From NCBI GenBank assembly GCA_029203125.1, contig CP119317.1:1612001-1676000 (forward strand): a stretch of 64,000 nt of DNA. Reading direction: 5' to 3'. Under the pieces are notes generated by a model. It was not told the DNA's origin, ran no database searches, and worked only from the letters and a program-made list of their open reading frames with translations. A program made the translations under genes and the position numbers. The number at the start of each line of letters is the position of its first letter. Within the stretch, counting starts at the first letter, position 1. The DNA is from Candidatus Cohnella colombiensis (GTDB taxonomy: Bacteria; Bacillota; Bacilli; Paenibacillales; Paenibacillaceae). Of this stretch, positions 16,171 through 24,293 are shown in pieces.

Positions 16171-16950
16171 ATGCAGTTAACTTTTCTAGGAACTGGCGAT
16201 TCTTTAGGTACGCCGAGAGTATATTGTGATTGTCAGGTATGTGTAGAAGCTCGATTAACCGGGATGAATCGTCGCTATCGTTCATCTTTGTGGCTAGAGG
16301 AGAAGGATCTTCCGCCCTTGCTGTTAGATTGTGGGCCAGATTGGCGAATTCAGATGGAAGCGATTGGAAGGCGAAAAGTAACACAAGCACTCATTACTCA
16401 CGCACATATGGATCATATAGCAGGATTGACCGAATGGGCAGATAGCTGTCGCTGGCAAGAAGAACAAGCATCTATTTTCGCTCCATTAGAAGTGTTGAAT
16501 GAGGTTCGTACTCGTTATCCGTGGGTAGAAAATCAACTTAAGATGTATAACATTGATAATGGGATGAGTTATGGGAAGTGGAGAATTTGGCCATGGAGAG
16601 TGAATCATGGGAAGAACGGCTATTCCTATGCTTATCGGTTCGATCATCAAGAGGATGGACAATCGTGGGTGTACTGCTCCGATGCGATAAATTTAACAGT
16701 AGAACAACTAGTTCCGATGCAGAACGTGTCCCTGCTCGTACTAGGGACAAGCTATGTCAAAGAAGCATTCGAGATGGAAACTCGATCTGTTTATGACATG
16801 CACGAAGGATTGCAGCTTGCGGCTGAAACCCATTCGAAACGGGTGATCTTCACCCATCTGTCCCATGATGTGAATGTGGATATGGATATGGATTATAAAC
16901 TCCCTTCCCATGTGACACTTGCAAAAACGGGGATGAAGGTAGAGATTTAA
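16171..16950 (+). CDS. PhnP-like metallo-beta-lactamase-fold phosphodiesterase
   Basis: A 259-aa MBL-fold metal hydrolase. The metal motif is THAHMDH (H77, H79, D81, H82), and there is a PhnP-like cysteine cluster YCDCQVC (C19, C21, C24) followed by NRRYRSSL. Further metal ligands are in VNHGKNG and FTHLSHD. The PhnP group hydrolyses phosphoribosyl cyclic phosphate or other cyclic phosphodiesters; no phn genes are near, so the true substrate is open. AGAAGGGG lies before the ATG. It converges with the thiamine pyrophosphokinase gene after a 20-nt gap. Confidence 0.85.
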   Translation: MQLTFLGTGDSLGTPRVYCDCQVCVEARLTGMNRRYRSSLWLEEKDLPPLLLDCGPDWRIQMEAIGRRKVTQALITHAHMDHIAGLTEWADSCRWQEEQASIFAPLEVLNEVRTRYPWVENQLKMYNIDNGMSYGKWRIWPWRVNHGKNGYSYAYRFDHQEDGQSWVYCSDAINLTVEQLVPMQNVSLLVLGTSYVKEAFEMETRSVYDMHEGLQLAAETHSKRVIFTHLSHDVNVDMDMDYKLPSHVTLAKTGMKVEI

Positions 16951-16970
16951 CGGTTGCAACATCCTGTAAC

Positions 16971-17624
16971 TTAATCTCGACTTCGAATAACGAGGAGCTG
17001 CCCTGACTGAATATGAATGGACCCATACGGTTCAACGAGCACATTACTTACACCTAGTGACCAGCCCAGCTTCAAAGTCGCTTGGTGAAGCGGGTACCGA
17101 AAACCTTCTAAAGTTACTCCCGTAACCTCAGGTGATAATGGGAGAAGAGAGACATATGGGTAAGATGAGTCGGCGTCTATATTTAACTCACTCGTGCACA
17201 ATTGGATTTCATTATGCTCGTCAACGAGTTTGACATTTGATTGTTGTTCATTGGCTTGAACAAGTAGGTGGACATTAGCCAAGCTATGGTCGAAGCGAGT
17301 TCCTAATCCGCCCATTATTACGATGTTCTGATAATTTCGTTTAATCGCTTCTCTGAGTGCGAGTTCTGTATCACTCCAATCTTTGTCAATGGAATCGACT
17401 TGATGTAACTCGCCTGCTTGTTGTTGAATGAGGTTGAGCTCATCTGAACTGACAGAATCGAAGTCACCTAGTGCAAGATGTGGGGGACGACTATGCTTTA
17501 CAAGAAACAATGCGCCTCGGTCGGCACCGATGAGGTAGTCCGATTGCTTCAGAAGGGGGACGATCCAGCCCCCAACATTTCCTCCAGTTACGATTACAGC
17601 ACGATTGAATGCCATGTTTATCAT
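16971..17624 (-). CDS. thiN: Thiamine pyrophosphokinase
   Basis: A 217-aa thiamine pyrophosphokinase, which transfers pyrophosphate from ATP to thiamine to make the cofactor TPP. Family motifs are LIGADRGALFLV, HLALGDFDSVS, DKDWSDTELAL and IMGGLGTRFDHSLANVHLL, in the right order. The C-terminal ~80 residues form the beta-sandwich thiamine-binding part. The first ATG (17624) has GGAGGAATCATAG directly before it, a better fit than the ATG three codons later. TPP made by it would serve the pyruvate dehydrogenase and 2-oxoacid oxidoreductase encoded in this window. Confidence 0.9.
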   Translation of the reverse strand: MINMAFNRAVIVTGGNVGGWIVPLLKQSDYLIGADRGALFLVKHSRPPHLALGDFDSVSSDELNLIQQQAGELHQVDSIDKDWSDTELALREAIKRNYQNIVIMGGLGTRFDHSLANVHLLVQANEQQSNVKLVDEHNEIQLCTSELNIDADSSYPYVSLLPLSPEVTGVTLEGFRYPLHQATLKLGWSLGVSNVLVEPYGSIHIQSGQLLVIRSRD

Positions 17625-17685
17625 CTATGATTCCTCCATAATATGCACACATTTGTATACGTCAAGTATAACTTGAAATCGACCA

Positions 17686-17715
17686 TTGCGGAAATGCTTT
17701 GGGTGCTAATACAAT
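17686..17715 (+). promoter_or_regulatory. Candidate promoter of the TRIC-channel operon
   Basis: TTGCGG at 17686-17691 and TACAAT at 17710-17715 are 18 nt apart. The expected transcription start (~17722) lies after the first in-frame start of the next open frame (TTG 17699), which supports the later start at 17780. Confidence 0.45.
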
Positions 17716-17779
17716 AGGAGAAGTGCAACATACGTCAAAGATTGCAATTGTTGCAGTCATTAGAGAGGAAGAACAGTAC

Positions 17780-18430
17780 TTGACAGGTTTAGACAATGAT
17801 GTATTTTATGCATTGAGCTTGATCGGTACAATTGCATTCGCAGTCAGTGGAGCGATCGTAGCTATGGAAGAGGACTACGACATCTTAGGGTTGTTTGTGC
17901 TAGGGATGGTGACCGCTTTCGGTGGTGGTGTTATACGCAATCTGCTAATTGGTATTCCAATTACAACACTATGGAGTCAGGGGTTGTTGTTTAGAATTGC
18001 TGCGTTCTCGATACTGATTGTATTCTTCCTTCCGATGCGATGGATTGATCATTGGAAAAAGGGTGAGGCATTTTTCGACGCGATTGGGTTATCTGCATTT
18101 GCGATACAAGGAGCACTATACGCATGGCAGTCGAAGATGCCTTTTAGTGCGATCATGGTTGCAGCGATGCTTACAGGAATCGGTGGCGGTATGATTCGTG
18201 ATATTATGGCTGGTAGAAAGCCTTTGGTGCTTCGTGATGAAATATATGCAGTTTGGGCGTTGGCTGCAGGTTTAGTCATTGGACTTGGTCATTTTCAGAA
18301 AGCATGGGAATTATACGTGCTTTTCGTACTTGTCGTCGTCTTCAGAATGTTATCAGTCATTTACAAGTGGAAGCTTCCACGACGTTCACTACATCAGACA
18401 GGTCAAGAACAAAAAGGGGTGCAGGGATGA
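17780..18430 (+). CDS. TRIC-type/UPF0126 membrane channel protein
   Basis: A 216-aa protein with seven predicted membrane segments and two copies of a glycine-rich motif, VTAFGGGVIRNLL and LTGIGGGMIRDIM. This duplicated GGGxxR[N/D] pattern is the hallmark of the UPF0126/TRIC-like family, which forms trimeric cation channels; some relatives are linked to glycine or other small-solute transport. The frame is open from 17699, but the first 27 codons would lie upstream of the probable transcript start. TTG 17780 with AGAGGA ten bases before it gives a family-like N-terminus. Its stop overlaps the phosphatase start. Confidence 0.8.
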   Translation: MTGLDNDVFYALSLIGTIAFAVSGAIVAMEEDYDILGLFVLGMVTAFGGGVIRNLLIGIPITTLWSQGLLFRIAAFSILIVFFLPMRWIDHWKKGEAFFDAIGLSAFAIQGALYAWQSKMPFSAIMVAAMLTGIGGGMIRDIMAGRKPLVLRDEIYAVWALAAGLVIGLGHFQKAWELYVLFVLVVVFRMLSVIYKWKLPRRSLHQTGQEQKGVQG

Positions 18431-18912
18431 AATACTCAGTATTATTCGTTTGTTTAGGCAACATCTGTCGTTCGCCGATGGCAGAAGCGGTGTTGCGCAG
18501 GCAACTCCGAGATCACGGATTAGCGGATGTTGTGACCGTTGATTCTGCAGGTACTGGAGATTGGCATATTGGTCATTCCCCTCATGAAGGTACACGCGCC
18601 ATATTGGACCAATATTCAATTTCTTATGAAGGTATGAAAGCAAGACAGCTTGATACTAACGATCGGGAACAATTCGATTTAATCGTCGCGATGGATTCGA
18701 ACAATGAAAGAGACATTCGTAATCGGCTAGGAAGCTCTGGCCGCTGTGAAATCATTCGGTTTTTAAGCTTACTTCCAGAGAAGGGCATCGTTGATGTGCC
18801 CGACCCGTACTATTCAGGCAATTTCGATGAGGTGTACAGTCTTGTAAACGATGGATGCGAGAAGCTCATTGAGTATATTCGGATGAAAATAACGGGGAAG
18901 TCTCAAAAGTGA
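18427..18912 (+). CDS. Low-molecular-weight protein tyrosine phosphatase
   Basis: A 161-aa LMW-PTP. The P-loop is VCLGNICRSPMAEA, with nucleophile C9 and R15 (C-x5-R), and the general-acid loop is DVPDPYYSGNFDEVY. Both are intact. Such enzymes dephosphorylate phosphotyrosine or phosphoarginine on proteins (YwlE and YfkJ in B. subtilis); the threonine typical of arginine phosphatases in the P-loop is not seen here (ICRS), so phosphotyrosine or stress-related substrates are more likely. ATG 18427 overlaps the channel gene stop (ATGA). Cytoplasmic. Confidence 0.9.
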   Translation: MKYSVLFVCLGNICRSPMAEAVLRRQLRDHGLADVVTVDSAGTGDWHIGHSPHEGTRAILDQYSISYEGMKARQLDTNDREQFDLIVAMDSNNERDIRNRLGSSGRCEIIRFLSLLPEKGIVDVPDPYYSGNFDEVYSLVNDGCEKLIEYIRMKITGKSQK

Positions 18913-18934
18913 CTTTCTGTGAGGATAACAATAA

Positions 18935-19684
18935 TTGAAACCTATCATACAATTACTGCATTTTGGCTATCATCAGGCGATGAGCTGCATATTTCCTGTA
19001 GCTATCTTTGGAACTTTAATTCTATCAAGTGTAATTGAGGTACCTTTCATTCATCGTTATGATCTCATTCTACTAACATTGCTTGGAGTGCAGTTCTTCA
19101 TGTACTTTAGCGGTTTAGAGACACGGGATGAAATCAAAGTAATTTGTGTATTTCATATTATTGGTTTGGTGCTGGAGTTATATAAGGTATGGATGGGATC
19201 ATGGTCATACCCTGAGCCTGGATATACGAAGCTGCTCGGCGTCCCGCTTTATAGTGGATTTATGTATGCAAGTGTAGCGAGCTTTATGTGCCAGGTATGG
19301 CGGAGACTGCGAATGGACATGACCGGTTGGCCTGGGCTTACGTCCTCGGTGCTACTTGGAGGAGCCATCTATTTGAACTTTTTCACACATCATTTTATTC
19401 CCGATTTTCGCTGGTGGCTGACGGCTCTTGTGTTTATTGTCTTCTGGAAAACATGGATCATATATCGGGTAAGGACTGTAACTTATCGAATGCCCTTAAC
19501 GCTTGTCTTTATCATCGTAGGCTTCTTCATCTGGCTAGCTGAAAATATCGCCACATTTTTTGATGCTTGGAAATATCCTGACCAGCAACAAAGCTGGCAG
19601 TTGGTTGGTGTCAGTAAGATTAGCTCATGGTTCCTTCTCGTAATCATTAGTGTCATTATCGTTGCGCAACTTAAAATATGTTAA
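18935..19684 (+). CDS. DUF817 (YoaT-like) membrane protein
   Basis: A 249-aa integral membrane protein with seven or eight hydrophobic segments. Conserved-looking motifs are FSGLETRDEIKV, YKVWMGSWSYPEPGYTK, VPLYSGFMYASV and WKYPDQQQSWQLV, which fit the DUF817 family (B. subtilis YoaT). Function is unknown; the tryptophan- and tyrosine-rich loop motifs suggest an enzyme active site in the membrane rather than a simple transporter, but this is inference. The start is TTG 18935 with GAGGATAAC before it. It follows the phosphatase by 22 nt and ends at a terminator. Confidence 0.75.
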   Translation: MKPIIQLLHFGYHQAMSCIFPVAIFGTLILSSVIEVPFIHRYDLILLTLLGVQFFMYFSGLETRDEIKVICVFHIIGLVLELYKVWMGSWSYPEPGYTKLLGVPLYSGFMYASVASFMCQVWRRLRMDMTGWPGLTSSVLLGGAIYLNFFTHHFIPDFRWWLTALVFIVFWKTWIIYRVRTVTYRMPLTLVFIIVGFFIWLAENIATFFDAWKYPDQQQSWQLVGVSKISSWFLLVIISVIIVAQLKIC

Positions 19685-19737
19685 AGCTGGTCGAACAACG
19701 AACAATTCATTAACCAGTTAAATTAATCGGTGAAATA

Positions 19738-19787
19738 AAGCGGGCATGTATCCACTGGGTTAGCAACCAGAAGATACATACCCGCTT
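19738..19787. terminator. Bidirectional hairpin between convergent genes
   Basis: A 15-bp stem (19738-19752 with 19773-19787, one mismatch) with a further small stem in its loop. It lies between the DUF817 gene and the convergent esterase gene. A T-rich tract follows on the minus strand. Confidence 0.75.
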
Positions 19788-19807
19788 AAAAAGATAATCG
19801 CCCTCAC

Positions 19808-20560
19808 TTATTCAAAGCGATGCGGAGTTGGCCCGAGAAAGGCTCCTAATGCATCAGGAAGCTCCACTTGCCAAAAACCCCATTTATGCTCTCCGTCTTT
19901 TTCGATATATTTTATCTTTGCTCCTTTAAGAGTTAACTCTTGCTTCGCCATTCGATTCAATGCGACAAAGTCAAATGTACCACGATCCGATGAAAAATTA
20001 TTTTCTTGCAGGCCAACGTTCATCCACATATGCAAGTGACTTAATGTGTGGGCTTGCTTGATTTCTTCGATTGAGACATCATAGAACGCCCCGGACAGAG
20101 AAATGATGCGATGAAACATCGAAGGATAGCGCAAAGCGATCGATAACGATACGGTTCCACCGAGAGAATCACCAGCAAGTATTCGGTCTGTCGGATCGTC
20201 TCTTACAGGGTAATTGGTTTCCATCCAAGGAACTAATTCTTCTGCAAAAAACTTTACATATCGCTCGTTACGGTCACCATCAGGAGAATATTCAGCAGTT
20301 CGTAATTTCTTATCGACATCGACACCGACGATGATGTACGGTTCCCAATCGTTCTCTAATATGAGTTTTTGTGTATGTGTTGCAATTCTCCCGAAGTTGA
20401 AGAAGTCCTCGCCGTCCTGACAATAGACGACAGGGTAACTGATCCATGGTTGATACCCTGGTGGTAAATATACACGAATTGAACGCGTTTGTTCGGACAG
20501 AATATAACTTGGCACTTCGTGTTTATGAATCGTTCTTTTGAATAATGGATTGTTAGACAT
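19808..20560 (-). CDS. Alpha/beta-hydrolase esterase (Fes/enterochelin-esterase-like)
   Basis: A 250-aa alpha/beta-hydrolase of the esterase D / enterochelin esterase-like group. The nucleophile elbow is LAGDSLGGTVSL (GxSxG with Ser), the oxyanion area is YPVVYCQDGEDFF, and the catalytic histidine is in GEHKWGFW. There is no signal peptide, so it is cytoplasmic. In siderophore systems such enzymes cut ferric-siderophore esters, but no siderophore gene is near, so another ester is as likely. ATG 20560 is preferred to an upstream TTG because AGGAGG lies nine bases before it. The gene is divergent from the pdh operon. Confidence 0.82.
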   Translation of the reverse strand: MSNNPLFKRTIHKHEVPSYILSEQTRSIRVYLPPGYQPWISYPVVYCQDGEDFFNFGRIATHTQKLILENDWEPYIIVGVDVDKKLRTAEYSPDGDRNERYVKFFAEELVPWMETNYPVRDDPTDRILAGDSLGGTVSLSIALRYPSMFHRIISLSGAFYDVSIEEIKQAHTLSHLHMWMNVGLQENNFSSDRGTFDFVALNRMAKQELTLKGAKIKYIEKDGEHKWGFWQVELPDALGAFLGPTPHRFE

Positions 20561-20636
20561 GCAAAGCAACCTCCTAAGATTGTTATGGGAATGTTCGGTA
20601 AGTATTAAAAAATAAAGGCGAAATTGTGAATGTGTA

Positions 20637-20722
20637 TTAATCTGTTATACAATATAATTGTATCTGTTATATATACAAACAGATTAAAAAGTCTTTATAA
20701 AACGCGGAATTATAAGACTTTT
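20637..20722 (+). promoter_or_regulatory. Nested palindromes upstream of the pdhA promoter
   Basis: Three symmetrical elements lie in 86 nt: an outer 10-bp perfect repeat TTAATCTGTT/AACAGATTAA (20637-20646, 20678-20687), an inner palindrome ATACAAT-ATA-ATTGTAT (20647-20663), and a hairpin AAAAGTCTT(T)ATAA/TTATAAGACTTTT (20687-20700, 20710-20722) that ends four bases before the -35 box. CTGTTATA also occurs twice as a direct repeat. This suggests an operator plus a terminator-like hairpin; no known regulator site was recognised. Confidence 0.55.
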
Positions 20723-20725
20723 CCT

Positions 20726-20754
20726 TTGACCAATGTGTTAAACAGGTCTATAAT
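20726..20754 (+). promoter_or_regulatory. Strong sigma-A promoter of the pdh operon
   Basis: TTGACC (20726-20731) and TATAAT (20749-20754) are separated by 17 nt. Transcription would start about 45 nt before the pdhA ATG. Confidence 0.85.
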
Positions 20755-20804
20755 AATAATATAACAGAAAGCCCTCTTCCACAATTCATGACGAGGTGAA
20801 CCTT

Positions 20805-21908
20805 ATGAGTAAAGTATCTATGGAAGCACCGGCAAGCACGACCGGACAATTCGCGCACGAGGTTAGATCTGAGGATGTAACTCCTCTTCAAGTATTGTCT
20901 CTTGAAGGCGAATTGATCAATCCGGAACGTATGCCAAAGCTGTCTGATGAGCAGTTGAAGGAAATTATGTATCGCATGGTATTTACGCGTGCTTGGGACG
21001 ATCGTGCGATTAACCTTGGTCGTCAAGGACGTCTTGGCTTCTACGCACCGGTATCTGGTCAAGAAGCGACAATGGTCGGAAGCGAATATGCGCTGACTAA
21101 AGATGATTTTGTATGCCCAGGCTATCGTGATATGCCACAAATCGTATGGCATGGATTACCATTGTACCAAGCATTCCTATATTCACGTGGACATCAACAT
21201 GGCGGCCAAATTCCGCAAGATGTTAATGTACTTATGCCACAAATTATTATCGGCGCACAAATTTTGCATGCTACAGGTATTGCAATGGGCTACAAGCTGA
21301 AGAACGAGAAGCGTGTAGCGATTACGTATACAGGTGATGGCGGTTCGTCAGAAGGCGACTTCTACGAAGGCTTGAATTTTGCGGGTGCGTTTAAGCTTCC
21401 AGCAATTTATTTTGTCCAAAATAATGGCTATGCGATTACGACGCCATTCTCTAAGCAAACAGGTGCTCAATCCATCGCGCACAAAGCATTAGCTGCTGGA
21501 ATTCGCGGTGTTCAAATTGACGGTATGGACGTTCTTGCAGTCATCTCGGCTGTTCAAGAAGCGGCAGAGATCGGTCGTAATGGTGGAGGCGCAACGTTAA
21601 TCGAGGGCTTAACGTATCGTTACCGTCCACATTCCATGGCTGATGATCCAACGAAGTATCGTTCAAAGGAAGAAGAGCAGGAGTGGAGCTTGAAAGATCC
21701 GCTTGTACGTTTTGGTAAGTATTTGGCAAGCAAAGGCTTGTGGTCCGATGAAGATACTGCACGTGTTAGAGAAGAAGCGAAGAGCACAGTAAATGAGCAA
21801 ATCAAGAAGGCTGAACAAACAGAGAAGATGACGGTAGCAGGTCTAATTGATTCGATGTTCGAACATACGCCACCGCATCTGGAAGAGCAAAAAGCCGATT
21901 TTCAATGA
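20805..21908 (+). CDS. pdhA: Pyruvate dehydrogenase E1 component, alpha subunit
   Basis: A 367-aa E1-alpha subunit of the pyruvate dehydrogenase complex, which decarboxylates pyruvate with TPP and passes the acetyl group to E2. The TPP motif runs from TYTGDGGSSEGDFYEG to FVQNNGYAIT, and the phosphorylation-loop region YRYRPHSMADDPTKYR is present. The GTG at 20796 belongs to the ribosome binding site GAGGTGA, so ATG 20805 is the start. The protein acts with pdhB as an alpha2beta2 unit. It is the first gene of a four-gene operon driven by the promoter at 20726. Confidence 0.96.
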   Translation: MSKVSMEAPASTTGQFAHEVRSEDVTPLQVLSLEGELINPERMPKLSDEQLKEIMYRMVFTRAWDDRAINLGRQGRLGFYAPVSGQEATMVGSEYALTKDDFVCPGYRDMPQIVWHGLPLYQAFLYSRGHQHGGQIPQDVNVLMPQIIIGAQILHATGIAMGYKLKNEKRVAITYTGDGGSSEGDFYEGLNFAGAFKLPAIYFVQNNGYAITTPFSKQTGAQSIAHKALAAGIRGVQIDGMDVLAVISAVQEAAEIGRNGGGATLIEGLTYRYRPHSMADDPTKYRSKEEEQEWSLKDPLVRFGKYLASKGLWSDEDTARVREEAKSTVNEQIKKAEQTEKMTVAGLIDSMFEHTPPHLEEQKADFQ

Positions 21909-21986
21909 TCAATATCAAGACGACCAGCTGAGTGCGGTGAAATAATAATCAGACAGGTCGTTCGTAGACAGGAGAGTATAACAGTC

Positions 21987-22964
21987 ATGGCTCAAATGAA
22001 TATGAAAGAAGCAATTCGTGATGCGATGCGCGTTGAATTGAAACGCGACACGAATGTAGTAGTATTCGGCGAAGACGTAGGTAAAGTTGGTGGCGTATTC
22101 CGTGCTACGGAAGGGCTACAAGGCGAATTTGGAGAAAATCGTGTATTCGATACTCCGCTCGCTGAATCTGCAATTGGAGGACTTGCGGTCGGGTTAGGAA
22201 TTCAAGGTTTCCGTCCGGTTGCTGAAATCCAATTCGTTGGATTTATCTATGAAGCGTTGGATCAAATGTTTGTTCAAGCTGCTCGGATGAGATATCGTTC
22301 TGGTGGACGCTATAATTCCCCAATTGTATTCCGTACACCGTTCGGTGGTGGTGTTAAAGCTGCTGAATTGCACACGGACTCGTTGGAAGGATTAGCGATT
22401 CAAACACCCGGCATTAAAGTAATCGTTCCTTCTAATCCATACGATGCTAAGGGCTTGTTGATCTCAGCTATTCGCGACAATGATCCTGTATTTTTCATGG
22501 AGCATTTGAACTTGTATCATGCATTCCGTGACGAAGTACCGGAAGAAGATTACACAGTACCAATCGGTAAAGCAAAAATCGTCCGTGAAGGTAAAGATGT
22601 TACGATTATCGCTTACGGCTTAATGGTACACACTGCAATGAAAGCAGCTGCTGAATTAGAGAAAAGCGGTGTGCAAGCGGAAGTTATCGATTTGCGTACG
22701 TTGGTTCCATTGGATATCGATACAATCGTTGCTTCTATTCAGAAGACGAATCGTGCGATTGTTGTACAAGAAGCACAAAAATCATCAGGTGCAGCAGCAG
22801 AAATTATTGCCCAAATTAATGAAAAAGCTATTCTGCATCTGGAAGCGCCAGTACTTCGCTGTGCAGGACCTGATACAGTATATCCGTTCGCACAAATTGA
22901 GGATGCGTGGCTTCCATCAATCGCTCGTATAGTTAAAACAGCAAATCAAGTGCTTCAGTTCTAA
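21987..22964 (+). CDS. pdhB: Pyruvate dehydrogenase E1 component, beta subunit
   Basis: A 325-aa E1-beta subunit. Typical motifs are VVVFGEDVGKVGGVFRAT, FDTPLAESAIGGLAVG, RTPFGGGVKAAELHTDSLE and VIDLRTLVPLDIDTI. It completes the TPP-binding interface with the alpha subunit. CAGGAGAG precedes the ATG. The 78-nt gap after pdhA is the longest in the operon and shows no terminator. Confidence 0.96.
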   Translation: MAQMNMKEAIRDAMRVELKRDTNVVVFGEDVGKVGGVFRATEGLQGEFGENRVFDTPLAESAIGGLAVGLGIQGFRPVAEIQFVGFIYEALDQMFVQAARMRYRSGGRYNSPIVFRTPFGGGVKAAELHTDSLEGLAIQTPGIKVIVPSNPYDAKGLLISAIRDNDPVFFMEHLNLYHAFRDEVPEEDYTVPIGKAKIVREGKDVTIIAYGLMVHTAMKAAAELEKSGVQAEVIDLRTLVPLDIDTIVASIQKTNRAIVVQEAQKSSGAAAEIIAQINEKAILHLEAPVLRCAGPDTVYPFAQIEDAWLPSIARIVKTANQVLQF

Positions 22965-22982
22965 TCGAAGGAGGAGTCCTAG

Positions 22983-24290
22983 GTGGCCAGATTCGAATAT
23001 CGGTTTCCTGAGCTAGGTGAAGGGTTGCATGAAGGCGAAATCGTCAAAATGCACATCGCTCCTGGACAGTCAATTACAGATGAAGATATGATTATGGATG
23101 TTCAAAATGATAAGGCAATTGTTGAAGTGCCTAGTCCAGTAAACGGCAAAGTGCTCGAAGTTTTCGCTAAAGACGGTCAAGTGATGCATCTCGGTGATGT
23201 CGTTGCAATTATTGATGCTGAAGGTGACGTTCCAGAGCAAGAGGGTAGCTCACCAGAGCAAGCAGCGGCAACAGGCGGTGCTGACACACAAGGCCAACCT
23301 GCACAAGCACCTGCAAGTGAAGCGACACAAGCTGCGCCAGTAGCAGTACCAGCTCCTGTAAACAATGCATTAGTTTTAGCTACACCAAGTGTTCGTAAGC
23401 TTGCTCGTGAGCAAGGTGTTGCGATTAATGAAGTTGTCGGAAGCGGCAAAAATGGACGCATTACACGTGAAGATGTATTAGGCTTCACAACAGGTGGCGC
23501 ACCAAAAGCGGTGGAAGCTGCTGCATCTACAACTGCATCAGCAGTGGCAAGCAGTGCTCCACAGACAGTATCGGTTGCTAGTGGCGCAGGCGTTGAAGAG
23601 CGTGTACCTTTCAAAGGTATTCGTAAAGCAATTGCGAACGCTATGGTGAAATCGGTATACACTGCTCCACACGTTACGATCATGGATGAAGTGGACGTTA
23701 CCGGACTCGTCGCATTGCGTACACGTGCGAAACCAATTGCTGAGAAGAAAGGTGTTAAGCTGACTTACTTGCCGTTCATCGTGAAGGCACTCGTAGCTGC
23801 TTGTCGTGAATTCCCAGCACTTAACGCAACGATTGACGAAACTGCTAATGAAATCGTATATAAAAAGTATTACAACATCGGTATTGCAACGGATACAGAT
23901 AATGGCCTACTCGTTCCCGTCGTATTCGACGCAGATCGTAAAAACGTATGGTCAGTTGCGAACGAAATTCGCGATTTGGCTGTTCGTGGACGCGATGGCA
24001 AATTAGCAGGGAACGAAATTAAAGGTAGCACAATTACGATTTCGAATATTGGCTCTGCTGGAGGCATGTTCTTTACACCTGTTATCAACTTCCCTGAAGT
24101 AGCGATACTTGGTACGGGACGGATTTCAGAGAAAGCAGTCGTTAAAAATGGAGAGATCGTTATCGCTCCTGTTATGGCACTTTCATTAAGTTTCGACCAC
24201 CGTATTATCGATGGCGCAACAGCTCAGAACTTCATGAACTACATTAAACAATTGCTCAGCGATCCTGAGTTGCTTGTAATGGAGGTGTAA
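22983..24290 (+). CDS. pdhC: Dihydrolipoamide acetyltransferase (E2)
   Basis: A 435-aa E2 core protein. It has one lipoyl domain (residues ~1-80; lipoylated lysine in NDKAIVEVPSP), an Ala/Pro/Gln-rich flexible linker (~85-125), a peripheral subunit-binding domain starting LATPSVRKLAREQGV, a second Ala-rich linker, and the catalytic domain ending in LSFDHRIIDGATAQNF with the active-site histidine. It transfers acetyl from lipoamide to CoA and forms the 60-mer core in Gram-positive bacteria. The start is GTG 22983 with GGAGGAG before it; the gap to pdhB is 18 nt. Confidence 0.96.
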   Translation: MARFEYRFPELGEGLHEGEIVKMHIAPGQSITDEDMIMDVQNDKAIVEVPSPVNGKVLEVFAKDGQVMHLGDVVAIIDAEGDVPEQEGSSPEQAAATGGADTQGQPAQAPASEATQAAPVAVPAPVNNALVLATPSVRKLAREQGVAINEVVGSGKNGRITREDVLGFTTGGAPKAVEAAASTTASAVASSAPQTVSVASGAGVEERVPFKGIRKAIANAMVKSVYTAPHVTIMDEVDVTGLVALRTRAKPIAEKKGVKLTYLPFIVKALVAACREFPALNATIDETANEIVYKKYYNIGIATDTDNGLLVPVVFDADRKNVWSVANEIRDLAVRGRDGKLAGNEIKGSTITISNIGSAGGMFFTPVINFPEVAILGTGRISEKAVVKNGEIVIAPVMALSLSFDHRIIDGATAQNFMNYIKQLLSDPELLVMEV

Positions 24291-24293
24291 TCG

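Noticed and set aside
18253..18426. Upstream extension of the phosphatase frame
   Set aside because: It overlaps the TRIC channel gene for 174 nt; ATG 18427 with an ATGA overlap gives the exact family N-terminus.
23177..23683. A 168-codon minus-strand frame within pdhC
   Set aside because: It mirrors the Ala/Pro-rich linker coding region of E2, has no ribosome binding site and lies inside a certain gene.
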